Shown here: positions 1-8,462 of the stretch, piece after piece
How the letters are laid out: every line of letters begins with the position of its first letter
How positions within the stretch are numbered: position 1 is the first letter of the stretch
NCBI GenBank assembly: GCA_963662865.1
Contig: OY759969.1
Location: 2,046,001-2,110,000 of the forward strand
Length of the DNA: 64,000 nt
Direction of reading: 5' to 3'
Origin: JAJDYQ01 sp963662865
GTDB lineage: Bacteria > Pseudomonadota > Gammaproteobacteria > JAJDYQ01
Notes under the pieces: generated by a model
Database searches by the model: none
Seen by the model: only the letters and a program-made list of their open reading frames with translations
What the model was told of the DNA's origin: nothing
Program-made: the position numbers and the translations under genes

Positions 1-897
1 ATCCGCGACATGCAGTCTATATAAAAGGACCGATGTCAGTATGGCGGTGAACAACAGTATGGCAAGGTATGTGCGCGTTTCTGCATCTGAGGCGTAAACG
101 CCAATGTCCATGTTGCGCCAGGCTATGAAGTGCAGGGAAAAGTTGATGCCGGCCAGCAGCATGAAGACAATCGCAATGGATTCGATCAGGGCGCTGTCAA
201 AATGGCCGATGCTTTGGTCATACGGCGAGAAGCCGCCTATCGCAATGGTCGAAAAGCTGTGAGATACCGCATCGAACAGGCTCATTCCGGCAAGCCAGTA
301 TGCCAGTGCGCAGATCACGGTCAGGCCAAGGTATATGAACCACAGGGCCTTGGCTGTCTCGGTGATGCGCGGGGTCAGTTTGTTGTCTTTCATCGGGCCG
401 GGCGTCTCGGCTCGATACAGTTGCATCCCGCCAATTCCCAGCATCGGCAAAACGGCAACGGCAAGGACGATTATCCCCATGCCGCCCAGCCACTGTAGTT
501 GCTGGCGATAGTAAAGAACAGACCGCGGCAGGGTGTCCAGGCCCGTAATCACCGTGGCACCGGTCGTGGTCAGGCCGGAAACCGATTCAAATACTGCATC
601 GACAAGCTCAAGATTGGGCGACATGGATAACATTAACGGTACGGCGCCAAACAGACTCAGTACCAGCCAGAACATCGCTACAATTAAAAAACCATCTCTC
701 AATCGCAGTCCCTGTTCGATACGGCGCACCGGAAGCCACATGAGCAGGCCAATAATCAATGTAAACAGGAAGGCCATAAAAAACGGCACCGCCTGACCGT
801 CATCATCGTATAAGGCAATCGGGATGGGGATCAGCTGGGTGATGCTGAACAGCATCAGTAGAATGCCGAGCACGCGCTGGATGATTTCAAGCTGCAA
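1..897 (-). CDS. trkH: TrkH potassium uptake channel subunit, partial (C-terminus beyond window)
   Basis: Membrane subunit of the Trk K+ uptake system, which works with the cytoplasmic gating protein TrkA encoded just upstream. About 299 N-terminal residues are present of a family length near 480; the rest lies before position 1. Reading the minus strand gives a hydrophobic protein with the first selectivity-filter loop (GLTTTGATV, about residue 110) and the second pore region (STIAIGGFSPYDQSIG, about residue 220), plus the conserved stretch LQWLGGMGIIVLAVAVLPMLG. The start is taken as TTG at 897 because LQLEIIQRVLGILLMLFS aligns with the start of known TrkH proteins; no ATG lies nearby in frame. 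It begins 11 bases after the trkA stop, so the two form one transcription unit. Confidence 0.93.
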   Translation of the reverse strand, partial: MQLEIIQRVLGILLMLFSITQLIPIPIALYDDDGQAVPFFMAFLFTLIIGLLMWLPVRRIEQGLRLRDGFLIVAMFWLVLSLFGAVPLMLSMSPNLELVDAVFESVSGLTTTGATVITGLDTLPRSVLYYRQQLQWLGGMGIIVLAVAVLPMLGIGGMQLYRAETPGPMKDNKLTPRITETAKALWFIYLGLTVICALAYWLAGMSLFDAVSHSFSTIAIGGFSPYDQSIGHFDSALIESIAIVFMLLAGINFSLHFIAWRNMDIGVYASDAETRTYLAILLFTAILTSVLLYRLHVAD

Positions 898-908
898 AAT
901 TTCTATTC

Positions 909-2282
909 CTAGAAGAAGCTGATTCCAACCTGGAATAATTTTTCCACCGCGCTGATTTTGTCTCGATCAATCAGAAACAGAATGACGTGGTCTTCTGCCA
1001 TTATCACGATGTCATGGTGCGCCATCAGCACTTCATCTCCACGAACAATGGCGCCTATTGTGGCCCCTGACGGCAGGTCAATCTCGTCTATCCGGCGACC
1101 CACTACTGCGGATGTGTTGTGGTCGCCGTGTGCGACCGCTTCAATCGCTTCGGCGGCCCCTCTTCTGAGTGAGTGTACCTTGACAACGTCTCCCCGACGG
1201 ACGTGAGTCAGCAGGCTGCCAATCGTTACCTGCTGCGGCGATATGGCAATATCAATCTCGCCACCCTGAATCAGTTCAACGTATGAGGCACGGTTAATCA
1301 GCGCCAGGACCTTGTTTGCCCCGAGGCGCTTGGCCAGCATGGCCGCCAGAATGTTCGCCTGATCATCATTTGTGACGGCGCAGAATACGTCTATGCTGTG
1401 GATGTTTTCTTCCGTGAGCAGTCCTTTATCGGCACAGTCGCCCTGTAAGACGACCGCTTTATTCAGGCTCTCGGAGATACGGGTCGCCTGCTTCGGGTCT
1501 CGTTCGATGAGTTTGACCTGGTATTGTTTCTCCAGCGAGCGCGCCAGACGGGTACCAATGTTGCCTCCTCCTGCAATCATGATGCGACGAACCTGCTTCT
1601 CCTGCTGACGCAGTTCCGAGGTGACTGCGTGGATATGTGCTTCAGCGGCAATAAAAAATACTTCGTCATCCGCCTCAACGACGGTATGCCCCTGGGGAAT
1701 AATGGGCCGGTTACGCCGGAAAATGGCCGCAATCCGAACCTCTATTCCCGGCATATGCTCGGTAATCGTCTGCAGCTCATGGCCAACCAGTGGGCCGCCA
1801 TAGTAGGCCCGTACAGCTACCAGCTTGACCTTGCCGTCGGCAAAGTCGGTAACCTGCAAGGCGCCCGGGTGATCAATGAGGCTGTGAATCGAGTCGGTGA
1901 CAATCTGCTCCGGGCTGATTAAGACATCAATGGGCAGGGCTTCCTGATGAAACAGCCGGTTTTCTTTCAGATACTCCGGCGCTCGTATGCGGGCGATTTT
2001 GGTCGGTGTGTGGAACAGGGTATATGCGACCTGACAGGCAATCATATTCACTTCATCGCTGTTTGTTACGGCAATGATCATGTCTGCATCTTCTGCATCT
2101 GCCTGCATCAGTATATTGGGGTGTGAGGCATTCCCCGATACTACCCGCAGGTCCAGATGTTCCTGAAGGTCGCGGAGAAAATCCGTATTGGTGTCTATAA
2201 TTGTGATGTCATTGGCTTCGCTGGCAAGGCTTGCTGCCAGCGTGGAACCAACCTGGCCTGCACCAAGAATGATGATTTTCAT
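909..2282 (-). CDS. trkA: TrkA, NAD-binding regulatory subunit of Trk K+ transporter
   Basis: Peripheral cytoplasmic protein that binds nucleotide and gates TrkH. At 457 residues it has the full length of the two-fold RCK protein. The first Rossmann motif is at residues 7-12 (GAGQVG) and the second near residue 238 (GGGNIG), each followed by a TrkA_C-type domain (about 140-225 and 370-455). The start codon overlaps the end of the upstream ntrX-like gene by four bases (ATGA), so translation is probably coupled, and trkH follows 11 bases downstream. The ntrX-trkA-trkH order is common in gammaproteobacteria. Confidence 0.96.
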   Translation of the reverse strand: MKIIILGAGQVGSTLAASLASEANDITIIDTNTDFLRDLQEHLDLRVVSGNASHPNILMQADAEDADMIIAVTNSDEVNMIACQVAYTLFHTPTKIARIRAPEYLKENRLFHQEALPIDVLISPEQIVTDSIHSLIDHPGALQVTDFADGKVKLVAVRAYYGGPLVGHELQTITEHMPGIEVRIAAIFRRNRPIIPQGHTVVEADDEVFFIAAEAHIHAVTSELRQQEKQVRRIMIAGGGNIGTRLARSLEKQYQVKLIERDPKQATRISESLNKAVVLQGDCADKGLLTEENIHSIDVFCAVTNDDQANILAAMLAKRLGANKVLALINRASYVELIQGGEIDIAISPQQVTIGSLLTHVRRGDVVKVHSLRRGAAEAIEAVAHGDHNTSAVVGRRIDEIDLPSGATIGAIVRGDEVLMAHHDIVIMAEDHVILFLIDRDKISAVEKLFQVGISFF

Positions 2283-3664
2283 TGTCCGCCCGCTGCCTTT
2301 TTATGGCCTATACCCAGACTTTTTAGTTTACGGTACAGGTGGGTTCTTTCCATACCAATTTTCTTCGCCAGCCTGCCGACACTGCCCCCGGCCTGCTTCC
2401 ATTGATACGAAAGATAGTCCCGTTCAAAGCATTCTCTGGCCTCTCGTATCGGTAATTCGAGAATGCCCCGGATTATCATTGCATCATGGGTTTCGTCCGT
2501 AACCTGTAGTGAAGTCCGCAGGACGCGCTGTACGTCCAGGAAGGAAATTGTCCGGCTGTTCCCCAGGATTAACAGGCGCTGGATGAGGTTCTTAAGCTCA
2601 CGGATGTTGCCTGGCCAACTATATTTCTGCAAATACGCCATGGCGTCATCGGAAAACATGCGATCCGGCAGGTGGTCTCTTTGAATATAATAATTCACGT
2701 AGTGGCGTATAATGTCAGGGATGTCCCGGGTATGTTCCTTTAAGGCCGGTAAATGTACGGGTAATACGTTCAGGAAAAAATACAGGTCATCCCGAAAACG
2801 TCCCTCTCTCACTTCAAGTTCCAGATCGCTGCGGGTACTTGCGATAATTCGTACATCTACAGACACCGGATGGGTTCCGTCCACTCTCAGGAAGGAGGAC
2901 TCCTGCAAAGCGCTTAGCAGGCGCACCTGGGTATCGGCATCGAGGTCGGCCACTTCATCCAGAAAAAGCGTGCCGCCATCGGCCTGTTCCAGATGGCCGC
3001 TGTAGCGCTCGCCATTGTGCTCGCGCCCAAAAATGGCCGCCTGGTAGTTTTCACTGGCGATTGCGCCGATCCTCAGCGTGATAAAAGGCCCTTCGCGTCG
3101 ATTGCCCAGATGATGTATGTAGCGTGCGCATGATTCCCGGCCGCTGCCGGCTTCGCCTTTGAGAAGCACCGGCGAGTGGTGCCGGGCAACGTTGGTTGCC
3201 TGCCGACGCAGGTTCTGAATAACCGGGCTTTCCCCTAAAGGTTTTTCGATTGCAGTCGAGGTATTGCGGAGGCGGGCATTCTCTCTCGCGAGCTCTATGG
3301 CTTCCATGGTTCGGCTTACCATTAACAGCAGCTTTGCCATGGAAAGCGGCTTTTCCAGAAAATCATAGGCACCGAGACGTGTTGCTTCGACGGCGGTTTC
3401 TATCGTGCCGTGCCCCGACATCATAACAACGTGAAAGGGCAGGCTTCCTTGCTGACGCCATTCTTTCAACAGGCTGATACCATCCATATCAGGCATCCAG
3501 ATGTCCAGTAAGACCATGTCCGGCGGGGCTTCATTTACTTTAAGCCGGGCTTCAGCCGCATGGCCGGCCTCTCGCACTTGATAACCTTCGTCCCGGAGAA
3601 TGTCTCCGACCAGTTCCCTGATTTCGGATTCATCGTCAACAATCAGTATTTTTCCGTCAGCCAT
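2279..3664 (-). CDS. ntrX: NtrX-like response regulator with degenerate sigma54 AAA+ domain
   Basis: Response regulator of the NtrY/NtrX type, 461 residues. The receiver domain covers residues 1-120, with acidic pocket DDES near residue 11, the phospho-acceptor Asp in LLDIWMPDMDG near residue 54 and the Lys in FLEKPLS near 105. A central AAA+ domain covers about 143-380 and a Fis-type helix-turn-helix lies at the C-terminus (about 420-455). The AAA+ core looks damaged. The Walker A region reads GEAGSGRES, with Arg where Lys is expected, and the GAFTGA loop that contacts sigma54 is absent, the site reading NGERYSGHLEQADGG. Walker B (GGTLFLDEV) is kept. Such proteins are unlikely to activate sigma54 and may act as sigma70-type regulators. 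The partner kinase lies 7 kb away, beyond an inserted island. Confidence 0.92.
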   Translation of the reverse strand: MADGKILIVDDESEIRELVGDILRDEGYQVREAGHAAEARLKVNEAPPDMVLLDIWMPDMDGISLLKEWRQQGSLPFHVVMMSGHGTIETAVEATRLGAYDFLEKPLSMAKLLLMVSRTMEAIELARENARLRNTSTAIEKPLGESPVIQNLRRQATNVARHHSPVLLKGEAGSGRESCARYIHHLGNRREGPFITLRIGAIASENYQAAIFGREHNGERYSGHLEQADGGTLFLDEVADLDADTQVRLLSALQESSFLRVDGTHPVSVDVRIIASTRSDLELEVREGRFRDDLYFFLNVLPVHLPALKEHTRDIPDIIRHYVNYYIQRDHLPDRMFSDDAMAYLQKYSWPGNIRELKNLIQRLLILGNSRTISFLDVQRVLRTSLQVTDETHDAMIIRGILELPIREARECFERDYLSYQWKQAGGSVGRLAKKIGMERTHLYRKLKSLGIGHKKAAGGQ

Positions 3665-3687
3665 ATTTTAAGGGGGCTCTAAAAATC

Positions 3688-4353
3688 TCAGCTAATCAAG
3701 TCTTTTTCAGTTTCTTTTTCACAGTCGTCAGGTAACGGCTGTGTGGTCACCAATAAACAGGGCACGAATAACTCCGGCATCTTGAACACGCTGAATCGGT
3801 AATCGGTTAATGACTGATCCAGTGTAAATCGTTCGCCTGGGGCCTGGGCCGCGAATCGGGTTTTGCCGCCGCTCTGGCGGTGGGCAGATTGTTCCATTTC
3901 GCTGTAATATTGCGCAACGCCAGCCAGATTAACCCAACTGTCACAGTACTTCCAAAGGCGGCTGGCCCCCTTGTCCGACCCGGCTTTAATAACATGAGTA
4001 TAAACCATTGTGGTTTCCACATGTTTATGTCCTGATAAATCTTGAATGGTGCGAATGTCATAACCTGCCTCAAGCAGTTGCGTGGCAAACGAATGCCTGA
4101 ATGGGGTGCGCACTAACCCTTTTGTTATCCGACCGTCATGCGCTGCCTGTTTAATCGCTCGCCCATATGGATTGTTCGTCGATGTGATGGCGTCTAATTA
4201 TTCCTGTTCACCAACGCCCCTTCAGGTGGGATAAAACTCGCGCCATCTCAGTGCGGGAGAGCATCACCGGGATATATTTTTCTGTTTGGGCCGCACCACA
4301 CCATCCGCCCAGGGCGGTTTCATATCCAGCGCCTGCTTATTTTGATATTGCAT
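3688..4353 (-). pseudogene. Decayed integron-type tyrosine recombinase (IntI-like)
   Basis: Pieces of an integron-integrase-like protein survive in order on the minus strand but in different frames. From 4353 a start codon leads MQYQNKQALDMKPPWADG and ends at a stop. Then comes PVMLSRTEMARVLSHLKG (about 4275-4215), matching the core region where IntI reads LPVVLSREEV. After a large deletion, RRHHIDEQS (about 4190-4165) is followed by a frame change to GRAIKQAAHDGR. The intact C-terminal box TPFRHSFATQLLEAGYDIRT then runs on to LSGHKHVETTMVYTHV (HxxR and the catalytic Tyr of the family). The last roughly 95 residues, up to the stop at 3688, do not resemble IntI. The gene cannot make an active enzyme. 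It marks the ntrX-side edge of the island. A XerC-like origin is possible, but RRHHIDEQS is an integron-integrase signature. Confidence 0.72.
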
Positions 4354-4619
4354 AATTGTAGGCAATATAAAGTATTTTTCTAATAAAGCGTAATTAAATC
4401 AAAGGATAAGAACTGTAGCATCAAGTTCTTGTATCAAAGAAAATTTTTGAAATTATTAGATTTCCATGGCGGAATCTTAGTCAAAATAAAAAATGGTTCA
4501 AGGATGTAAATTCTCTGGGTGGTTTAAACTCTGCTCTCAGGAAATATCCGAGGGAATTCGAACATATTGATGCTGGCAAATAAGGCATCTAAAATGATAC
4601 TTGACCTCTCAGTCTTTCC
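4354..4619. other. AT-rich stretch without an intact gene
   Basis: No complete gene is visible. The stretch is more AT-rich than its surroundings. A stop-free + strand frame from 4419 to about 4556 encodes roughly 47 residues, including WFKDVNSLGGLNSALRKYPR, ending at a stop and without a start codon. It may be the tail of a deleted gene. The attI site of the former integron would be expected here, but I cannot recognise one. Confidence 0.4.
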
Positions 4620-4808
4620 AATGCCGTCGAGGCCGTCTATCGCCAGTTCCGTAAACTGACCGAGACCAAAGGCGGGTTTGCCAATGAACGCCGCTTGCTC
4701 AAGTTGTTGTATGCCGGCATACTCAAAGCCTCTGAGCGGTGGACACGCCCGGTACAAAACTGGAACCTCACTCTCTCGCAGCTAACAATGCCATGCCAGA
4801 ACTATTAA
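4620..4808 (+). pseudogene. C-terminal remnant of an IS256/Mutator-type transposase
   Basis: A + strand frame reads NAVEAVYRQFRKLTETKGGF and, further on, LLKLLYAGILKASERWTRPV, ending LSQLTMPCQNY and a stop. This matches the end of IS256-family transposases (an N-A-V-E-x-x-R-x-x-R-K motif followed by a W-x-x-P-x-x-x-W-x-x-x-L-x-Q tail). Only about 62 residues remain; the catalytic domain is gone and no inverted repeats are seen. The fragment overlaps the first bases of the alkC-like gene in another frame, so the insertion or its decay set the present 5' boundary of that gene. Confidence 0.75.
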
Positions 4809-5881
4809 AAGACTTATACAACGTTGAATTTGTAAAATCCTTGTGCGAACAAGTGTCAAGCCTGTATGAAAATTTTGATAAAAATGGATTTTCTTCTCAT
4901 ATATTTGATAATGAATGGAAAGAAAAAGAACTAAAGGAGCGGATGAAACATATTTCAGAATCATTGCACCAATATTTACCAATGGATTATTCTGATGCTA
5001 TTCAAATACTAATGAAATCGTCATCAAAATTCAGTGGATTTCAGTATATGTTTTTTCCGGGTTTTGTGGAGCTGTATGGCTTAGATCAGTATGAAGAGTC
5101 CATTCATGCTTTGGAGCACTTCACCTCGTATGCAAGTTCTGAGTCTGCGGTTCGACCATTCATTAAAAAATACAATAAGAAAATGATGGCACAAATGGAA
5201 TTATGGGCTGAATCAGAAAATCACCATGTGCGTCGGCTTTCATCCGAAGGATGTCGGCCTCGCTTACCCTGGGCAATGGCACTTTCTGAATTTAAGAAAG
5301 ACCCATCCCAAATCCTGCCAATATTGGAAAAACTGAAAAATGATGATAGTGAATATGTAAGAAGGAGTGTTGCCAATAATCTGAATGACATATCAAAAGA
5401 TAATCCACAGGTTGTAATCGAGATAGCCAAAAGCTGGCTGGGTAGCAATCAACAAACAGACTGGATTATTAAACATGCTTGTCGCACGCTACTAAAGCAA
5501 GGGCAGCCGGAGATAATGAATCTGTTTGGCTTCTCAAAACCAGAGCATCTTGAAATTAAAAATTTTACAACTCAAAAATCCATTGAAATGGAAGATGATC
5601 TGGATTTTTCTTTCACACTTGAATCACAGAAAAAAAAGCTCGGAAGGCTTAGAATTGAATATGCAATAGATTTTGTTAAGAAAAACGGTAATTTATCAAG
5701 GAAAATATTCAAAATATCTGAGTCAGACGTTGATGGTAATAAAAAAACTGTTAAGAAATCTTTTTCGTTCAAGAAAATTTCGACAAGGAAGTATTATGCA
5801 GGTAATCATTCGATTAGCATTATCGTAAATGGGCATGAGTTGGCAGATAATGTTGTTTTTCAGCTTAGAAAAATAGAGTAA
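4793..5881 (+). CDS. AlkC-type HEAT-repeat DNA alkylation repair protein
   Basis: Predicted DNA glycosylase of the AlkC/AlkD superfamily (HEAT-like repeat fold), which removes N-alkylated purines such as 3-methyladenine; cytoplasmic. The start at 4793 (MPELLKDLYNVEF) is chosen because the longer GTG start at 4739 runs back into the transposase remnant; this gives 362 residues. Family hallmarks are the phrase VRRLSSEGCRPRLPWA near residue 145 and the following HEAT-type helices (ILEKLKNDDSEYVRRSVANN). The C-terminal 100 residues form a beta-rich extension with Lys-rich segments, as in AlkC proteins that carry an added Ig-like domain. Codons are AT-rich compared with the flanking core genes, which fits transfer. 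Family assignment is firm; substrate is inferred. Confidence 0.82.
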   Translation: MPELLKDLYNVEFVKSLCEQVSSLYENFDKNGFSSHIFDNEWKEKELKERMKHISESLHQYLPMDYSDAIQILMKSSSKFSGFQYMFFPGFVELYGLDQYEESIHALEHFTSYASSESAVRPFIKKYNKKMMAQMELWAESENHHVRRLSSEGCRPRLPWAMALSEFKKDPSQILPILEKLKNDDSEYVRRSVANNLNDISKDNPQVVIEIAKSWLGSNQQTDWIIKHACRTLLKQGQPEIMNLFGFSKPEHLEIKNFTTQKSIEMEDDLDFSFTLESQKKKLGRLRIEYAIDFVKKNGNLSRKIFKISESDVDGNKKTVKKSFSFKKISTRKYYAGNHSISIIVNGHELADNVVFQLRKIE

Positions 5882-5913
5882 AAAAGCGTTGATATTACAG
5901 CCCATCTTTCCAT

Positions 5914-6516
5914 TTGTTGAAGGTGTCGCACTTGGTTTATGAATTCGGCTTGTCTAACAAGCGAATCAAACAAATATTTTTTGTGATAAAATTACGGGAT
6001 TATCCCGTTGACACAACAAGAATAGCTGATATGATTGTAGCAGGGTTTAGCGACCATGTTGTTGCGATCACGATAACTGCCGCGATAGGCGAGTGGTTTT
6101 TCCTCAAGTTCACTGTGCTTGGTGATTATGAAAAGCGGATACGTGGTCTTGAAGAAAAAAATCACGTGTCCCATCATGTCATCAACACAATCCCGCCGCC
6201 CGAAACAAAGACCTGGATAACATACGGTGAAGTTTGGCACATGATCCGGCGTTCCAGTCTTATGCTTAAAGCTGTTGAAAAATGGGACCGGCCACCCGAC
6301 TATCATTCCGTCCTTGCAACCATAGAGCGAGAGGCAAACAGGGCGAGATACGGGCAAAGCGATCAGGACAGATACGAGGAAAAGCACATGGATGAGGTGT
6401 TCAGGTATTACCTGGGCAGGATACTGTCAGACTATCCCCAAGCAAAGAATGATGAAGGGAAATACAGCAAGGACATAATCGAACACGCCCTGTTGAAAAT
6501 GGCGGCTGATAAATGA
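5914..6516 (+). CDS. Uncharacterised protein preceding the restriction-modification genes
   Basis: I do not recognise this protein. The longest reading is 200 residues from a TTG at 5914; an in-frame ATG lies at 6031 (161 residues). A strong promoter-like sequence at 6008-6035 overlaps the 6031 ATG, so either the gene is read from further upstream or the true start is later and non-ATG. A mildly hydrophobic segment (VVAITITAAIGEWFFLKFTV) is followed by a charged, helical region and an acidic C-terminal half rich in Asp, Glu, Lys and Arg. It lies 32 bases after the alkC-like stop and 85 bases before the EcoRI-like gene. Its position suggests an accessory role in that system, but nothing in the sequence shows it; I see no helix-turn-helix like that of controller proteins. 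Confidence 0.5.
   Translation: MLKVSHLVYEFGLSNKRIKQIFFVIKLRDYPVDTTRIADMIVAGFSDHVVAITITAAIGEWFFLKFTVLGDYEKRIRGLEEKNHVSHHVINTIPPPETKTWITYGEVWHMIRRSSLMLKAVEKWDRPPDYHSVLATIEREANRARYGQSDQDRYEEKHMDEVFRYYLGRILSDYPQAKNDEGKYSKDIIEHALLKMAADK
5994..6035 (+). promoter_or_regulatory. Sigma70-like promoter overlapping a perfect inverted repeat
   Basis: TTGACA at 6008-6013 and TATGAT at 6030-6035 are separated by 16 bases, close to consensus. Immediately upstream, overlapping the first base of the -35 box, is the perfect inverted repeat ACGGGAT-T-ATCCCGT (5994-6008), placed where a repressor or activator could act. It could drive the uncharacterised gene and the restriction-modification genes that follow. 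Confidence 0.5.
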
Positions 6517-6542
6517 CCCACATTCTCCCCACTCTCCCCGTC

Positions 6543-6571
6543 TTGACTCCGATTCGGGATCGGAGTAGCGT
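6543..6571 (+). promoter_or_regulatory. Putative promoter with internal inverted repeat ahead of the endonuclease gene
   Basis: A -35-like TTGACT (6543-6548) and a weak -10-like TAGCGT (6566-6571) are 17 bases apart. Between them lies a perfect 8-base inverted repeat with a 5-base centre, ACTCCGAT-TCGGG-ATCGGAGT (6546-6566). This layout is that of an operator inside a promoter; as RNA it could also form a hairpin. It sits 36 bases before the endonuclease start. Confidence 0.4.
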
Positions 6572-6601
6572 TACTGACAGGGGAACTATGGGGATTCTCG
6601 A

Positions 6602-7441
6602 ATGGCCGATGACAGTCTTGACGACTCTGCGCGTGGTAAGGGGCAATCTCGCAGACTTGAAAAACAGCATGAGCTTGCAGGCGGGCCACTTGGCATATTC
6701 GGGGATGAAGCCAAGAAGCATGACCTGTCTATCAGGGAGGTTATGAACGGCATCATGGAAGCATTACAAGCCAATCATCAGGGTTTATCCTTCCGCCATA
6801 GGCCGGACATATCAAAGCGTGAAATCAACGATAAACTGGCCTCACTTGATCCAAGCCTCGGCCAGGTTTTATTCATACAAAAGGCAAGCATCAAGCCGGA
6901 CGGCGGCATTATTGAGGTGCTGGATAAATCAGGACATTATCGGGTTGTACTGGTAAGCGAATCAAAGCACCAGGGCAACGATGTTGAAAAAATCCGCGCC
7001 GGCATAAAGCAGGGAAAGGAGAAGGATGCGGATTTGATGGTTGCAGGAAACGCCATTGAACGCGTCCATAAGAACATCCAGGAATTGCGGAACTATCTGT
7101 TGGATGAAATTCACTTCCCTTATGTCGTTTTTCTTCAGGGTTCAAACTTCGCAACAGAAACCTTCTTTGTCGATTCTCCTGATGGCAGGAAAGTCAAAAT
7201 CTCACATGATGCGGGCAACCTCAACAGGATCGACAGGGTGACGGCAAGTAGTTACGGCATGGAGATTAACCGGAACTACTGCCGGAATGTGTTTGTTGAA
7301 TTGGATGATCACATGCAGATGTTGCAGGCTGCATCGTTGTACTTTCAGAGTGATTCATGGGCGGCGGGCGATATGGCTGAAATACTATGGGAGATCGCGT
7401 TAACGTCGATTGACGTGTTATCAAGAGACTTGTATGGCTAA
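6602..7441 (+). CDS. EcoRI/RsrI-type type II restriction endonuclease (predicted GAATTC)
   Basis: Homodimeric Mg2+-dependent endonuclease cleaving unmethylated GAATTC, by homology. The 279-residue protein aligns along its length with EcoRI (277 residues). It shares the N-terminal GIFGDEAKKHDL and the catalytic Asp in IKPDGGIIEV. It also has the Glu and Lys of the PD-(D/E)XK site in VSESKHQG (EcoRI E111 and K113), and the recognition loop GNAIERVHKN (EcoRI N141 and R145). The C-terminal LDRLTAANYGMPIN region of EcoRI is represented by RIDRVTASSYGMEIN. All key residues are present, so it should be active. The stop overlaps the methyltransferase start by eight bases, so R precedes M in one operon. 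A GGGG-rich ribosome binding site lies before ATG 6602. Confidence 0.9.
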   Translation: MADDSLDDSARGKGQSRRLEKQHELAGGPLGIFGDEAKKHDLSIREVMNGIMEALQANHQGLSFRHRPDISKREINDKLASLDPSLGQVLFIQKASIKPDGGIIEVLDKSGHYRVVLVSESKHQGNDVEKIRAGIKQGKEKDADLMVAGNAIERVHKNIQELRNYLLDEIHFPYVVFLQGSNFATETFFVDSPDGRKVKISHDAGNLNRIDRVTASSYGMEINRNYCRNVFVELDDHMQMLQAASLYFQSDSWAAGDMAEILWEIALTSIDVLSRDLYG

Positions 7442-8384
7442 CCGGTCTCATCGCAATTCGGGCCTTAAGACCATGAACGCCATGAATAAGAACGGCGTTG
7501 CCCACTCGTCAACCAAAAACCTGAAAACAGACCTACCGGACACTACGCGCCATATCACGGAAATATCCGACTGTTGCGACATGCTGGCCAGGCTGCCGAA
7601 TGAATCCATACAACTGATAATCTGTGATCCGCCATACAACATCATGTTGGCAGATTGGGACAAGCATGATAACTACATAGACTGGGCAGGGAAATGGTTG
7701 AAAGAGGCCGAAAGAGTGCTAAAGCCCACCGGCAACCTTGCCATATTCGGCGGGCTTCAATATCAGGGAGAGGCCGGAAGCGGCGACCTTATATCGATCA
7801 TTAACCACATGAGACAGGCCAGTAATATGCTGCTGGCAAACCTGATTATCTGGAACTACCCAAACGGTATGAGTGCGCAACGATTCTTTGCCAACAGACA
7901 TGAGGAAATAGCTTGGTTCGCAAAATCAAAGGAATATTACTTTGATCTGGATGCTGTCAGAGAGCCGTATGACGAAAAGACGAAAGCCATTTACAGAAAG
8001 GATAAGCGACTTAATCCGGACAGCATTGAAAAAGGCAGAAATCCAACGAATGTATGGAAGATTAGCAGGCTTAACGGCAATTCAAAGGAGCGGGTAGGCC
8101 ATCCCACCCAAAAGCCAAGACAGGTTATTCAACGGCTTGTCAGGTCGTTATCGTATCCTGGATCAACCGTGCTTGATTTTTTCGGGGGCAGCGGCATTAC
8201 TACAAGGGTTGCCATTGAAGAAGGCCGACACAGTATCAGTTGCGATAATGCGCAATCGTTTATCGAGTATGCCGGAAAACAAATCAAGAGAATAAAAACC
8301 GATCTTTTATCACCAATACCGGATCATGTGATCAGTGAAAAACTCGACTTATCGCATCCGGCATTTGAGGACACAACACCATGA
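7434..8384 (+). CDS. Beta-class N6-adenine DNA methyltransferase, M.RsrI-like
   Basis: Protects the host by methylating the adenine of GAATTC, judged by strong resemblance to M.RsrI from Rhodobacter sphaeroides. Motif IV (CDPPYNIMLADW) precedes the SAM-binding motif I (LDFFGGSGITTRVA, about residue 245), the beta-class order. Diagnostic blocks AIFGGLQYQGEAGSGDLI, NYPNGMSAQRFFANRHEE and RVGHPTQKP are intact. The start at 7434 is chosen over the longer TTG at 7410 because MANRSHRNSG matches the M.RsrI start and overlaps the endonuclease stop; this gives 316 residues. Note that an RsrI-like M is paired with an EcoRI-like R, whereas the classical EcoRI methyltransferase is an unrelated alpha-class enzyme. 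Confidence 0.9.
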   Translation: MANRSHRNSGLKTMNAMNKNGVAHSSTKNLKTDLPDTTRHITEISDCCDMLARLPNESIQLIICDPPYNIMLADWDKHDNYIDWAGKWLKEAERVLKPTGNLAIFGGLQYQGEAGSGDLISIINHMRQASNMLLANLIIWNYPNGMSAQRFFANRHEEIAWFAKSKEYYFDLDAVREPYDEKTKAIYRKDKRLNPDSIEKGRNPTNVWKISRLNGNSKERVGHPTQKPRQVIQRLVRSLSYPGSTVLDFFGGSGITTRVAIEEGRHSISCDNAQSFIEYAGKQIKRIKTDLLSPIPDHVISEKLDLSHPAFEDTTP

Positions 8385-8462
8385 AAAAGACCATCAAGCC
8401 CGAGGACTGCTACCCTGATGACGTGACGGAGAGGCGATTTAACCGGCTGTTGACTGCAATGG

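Noticed and set aside
4524..4757. Minus-strand 77-codon frame
   Set aside because: It is antisense to the IS256-type transposase remnant, whose + frame gives a clear family match.
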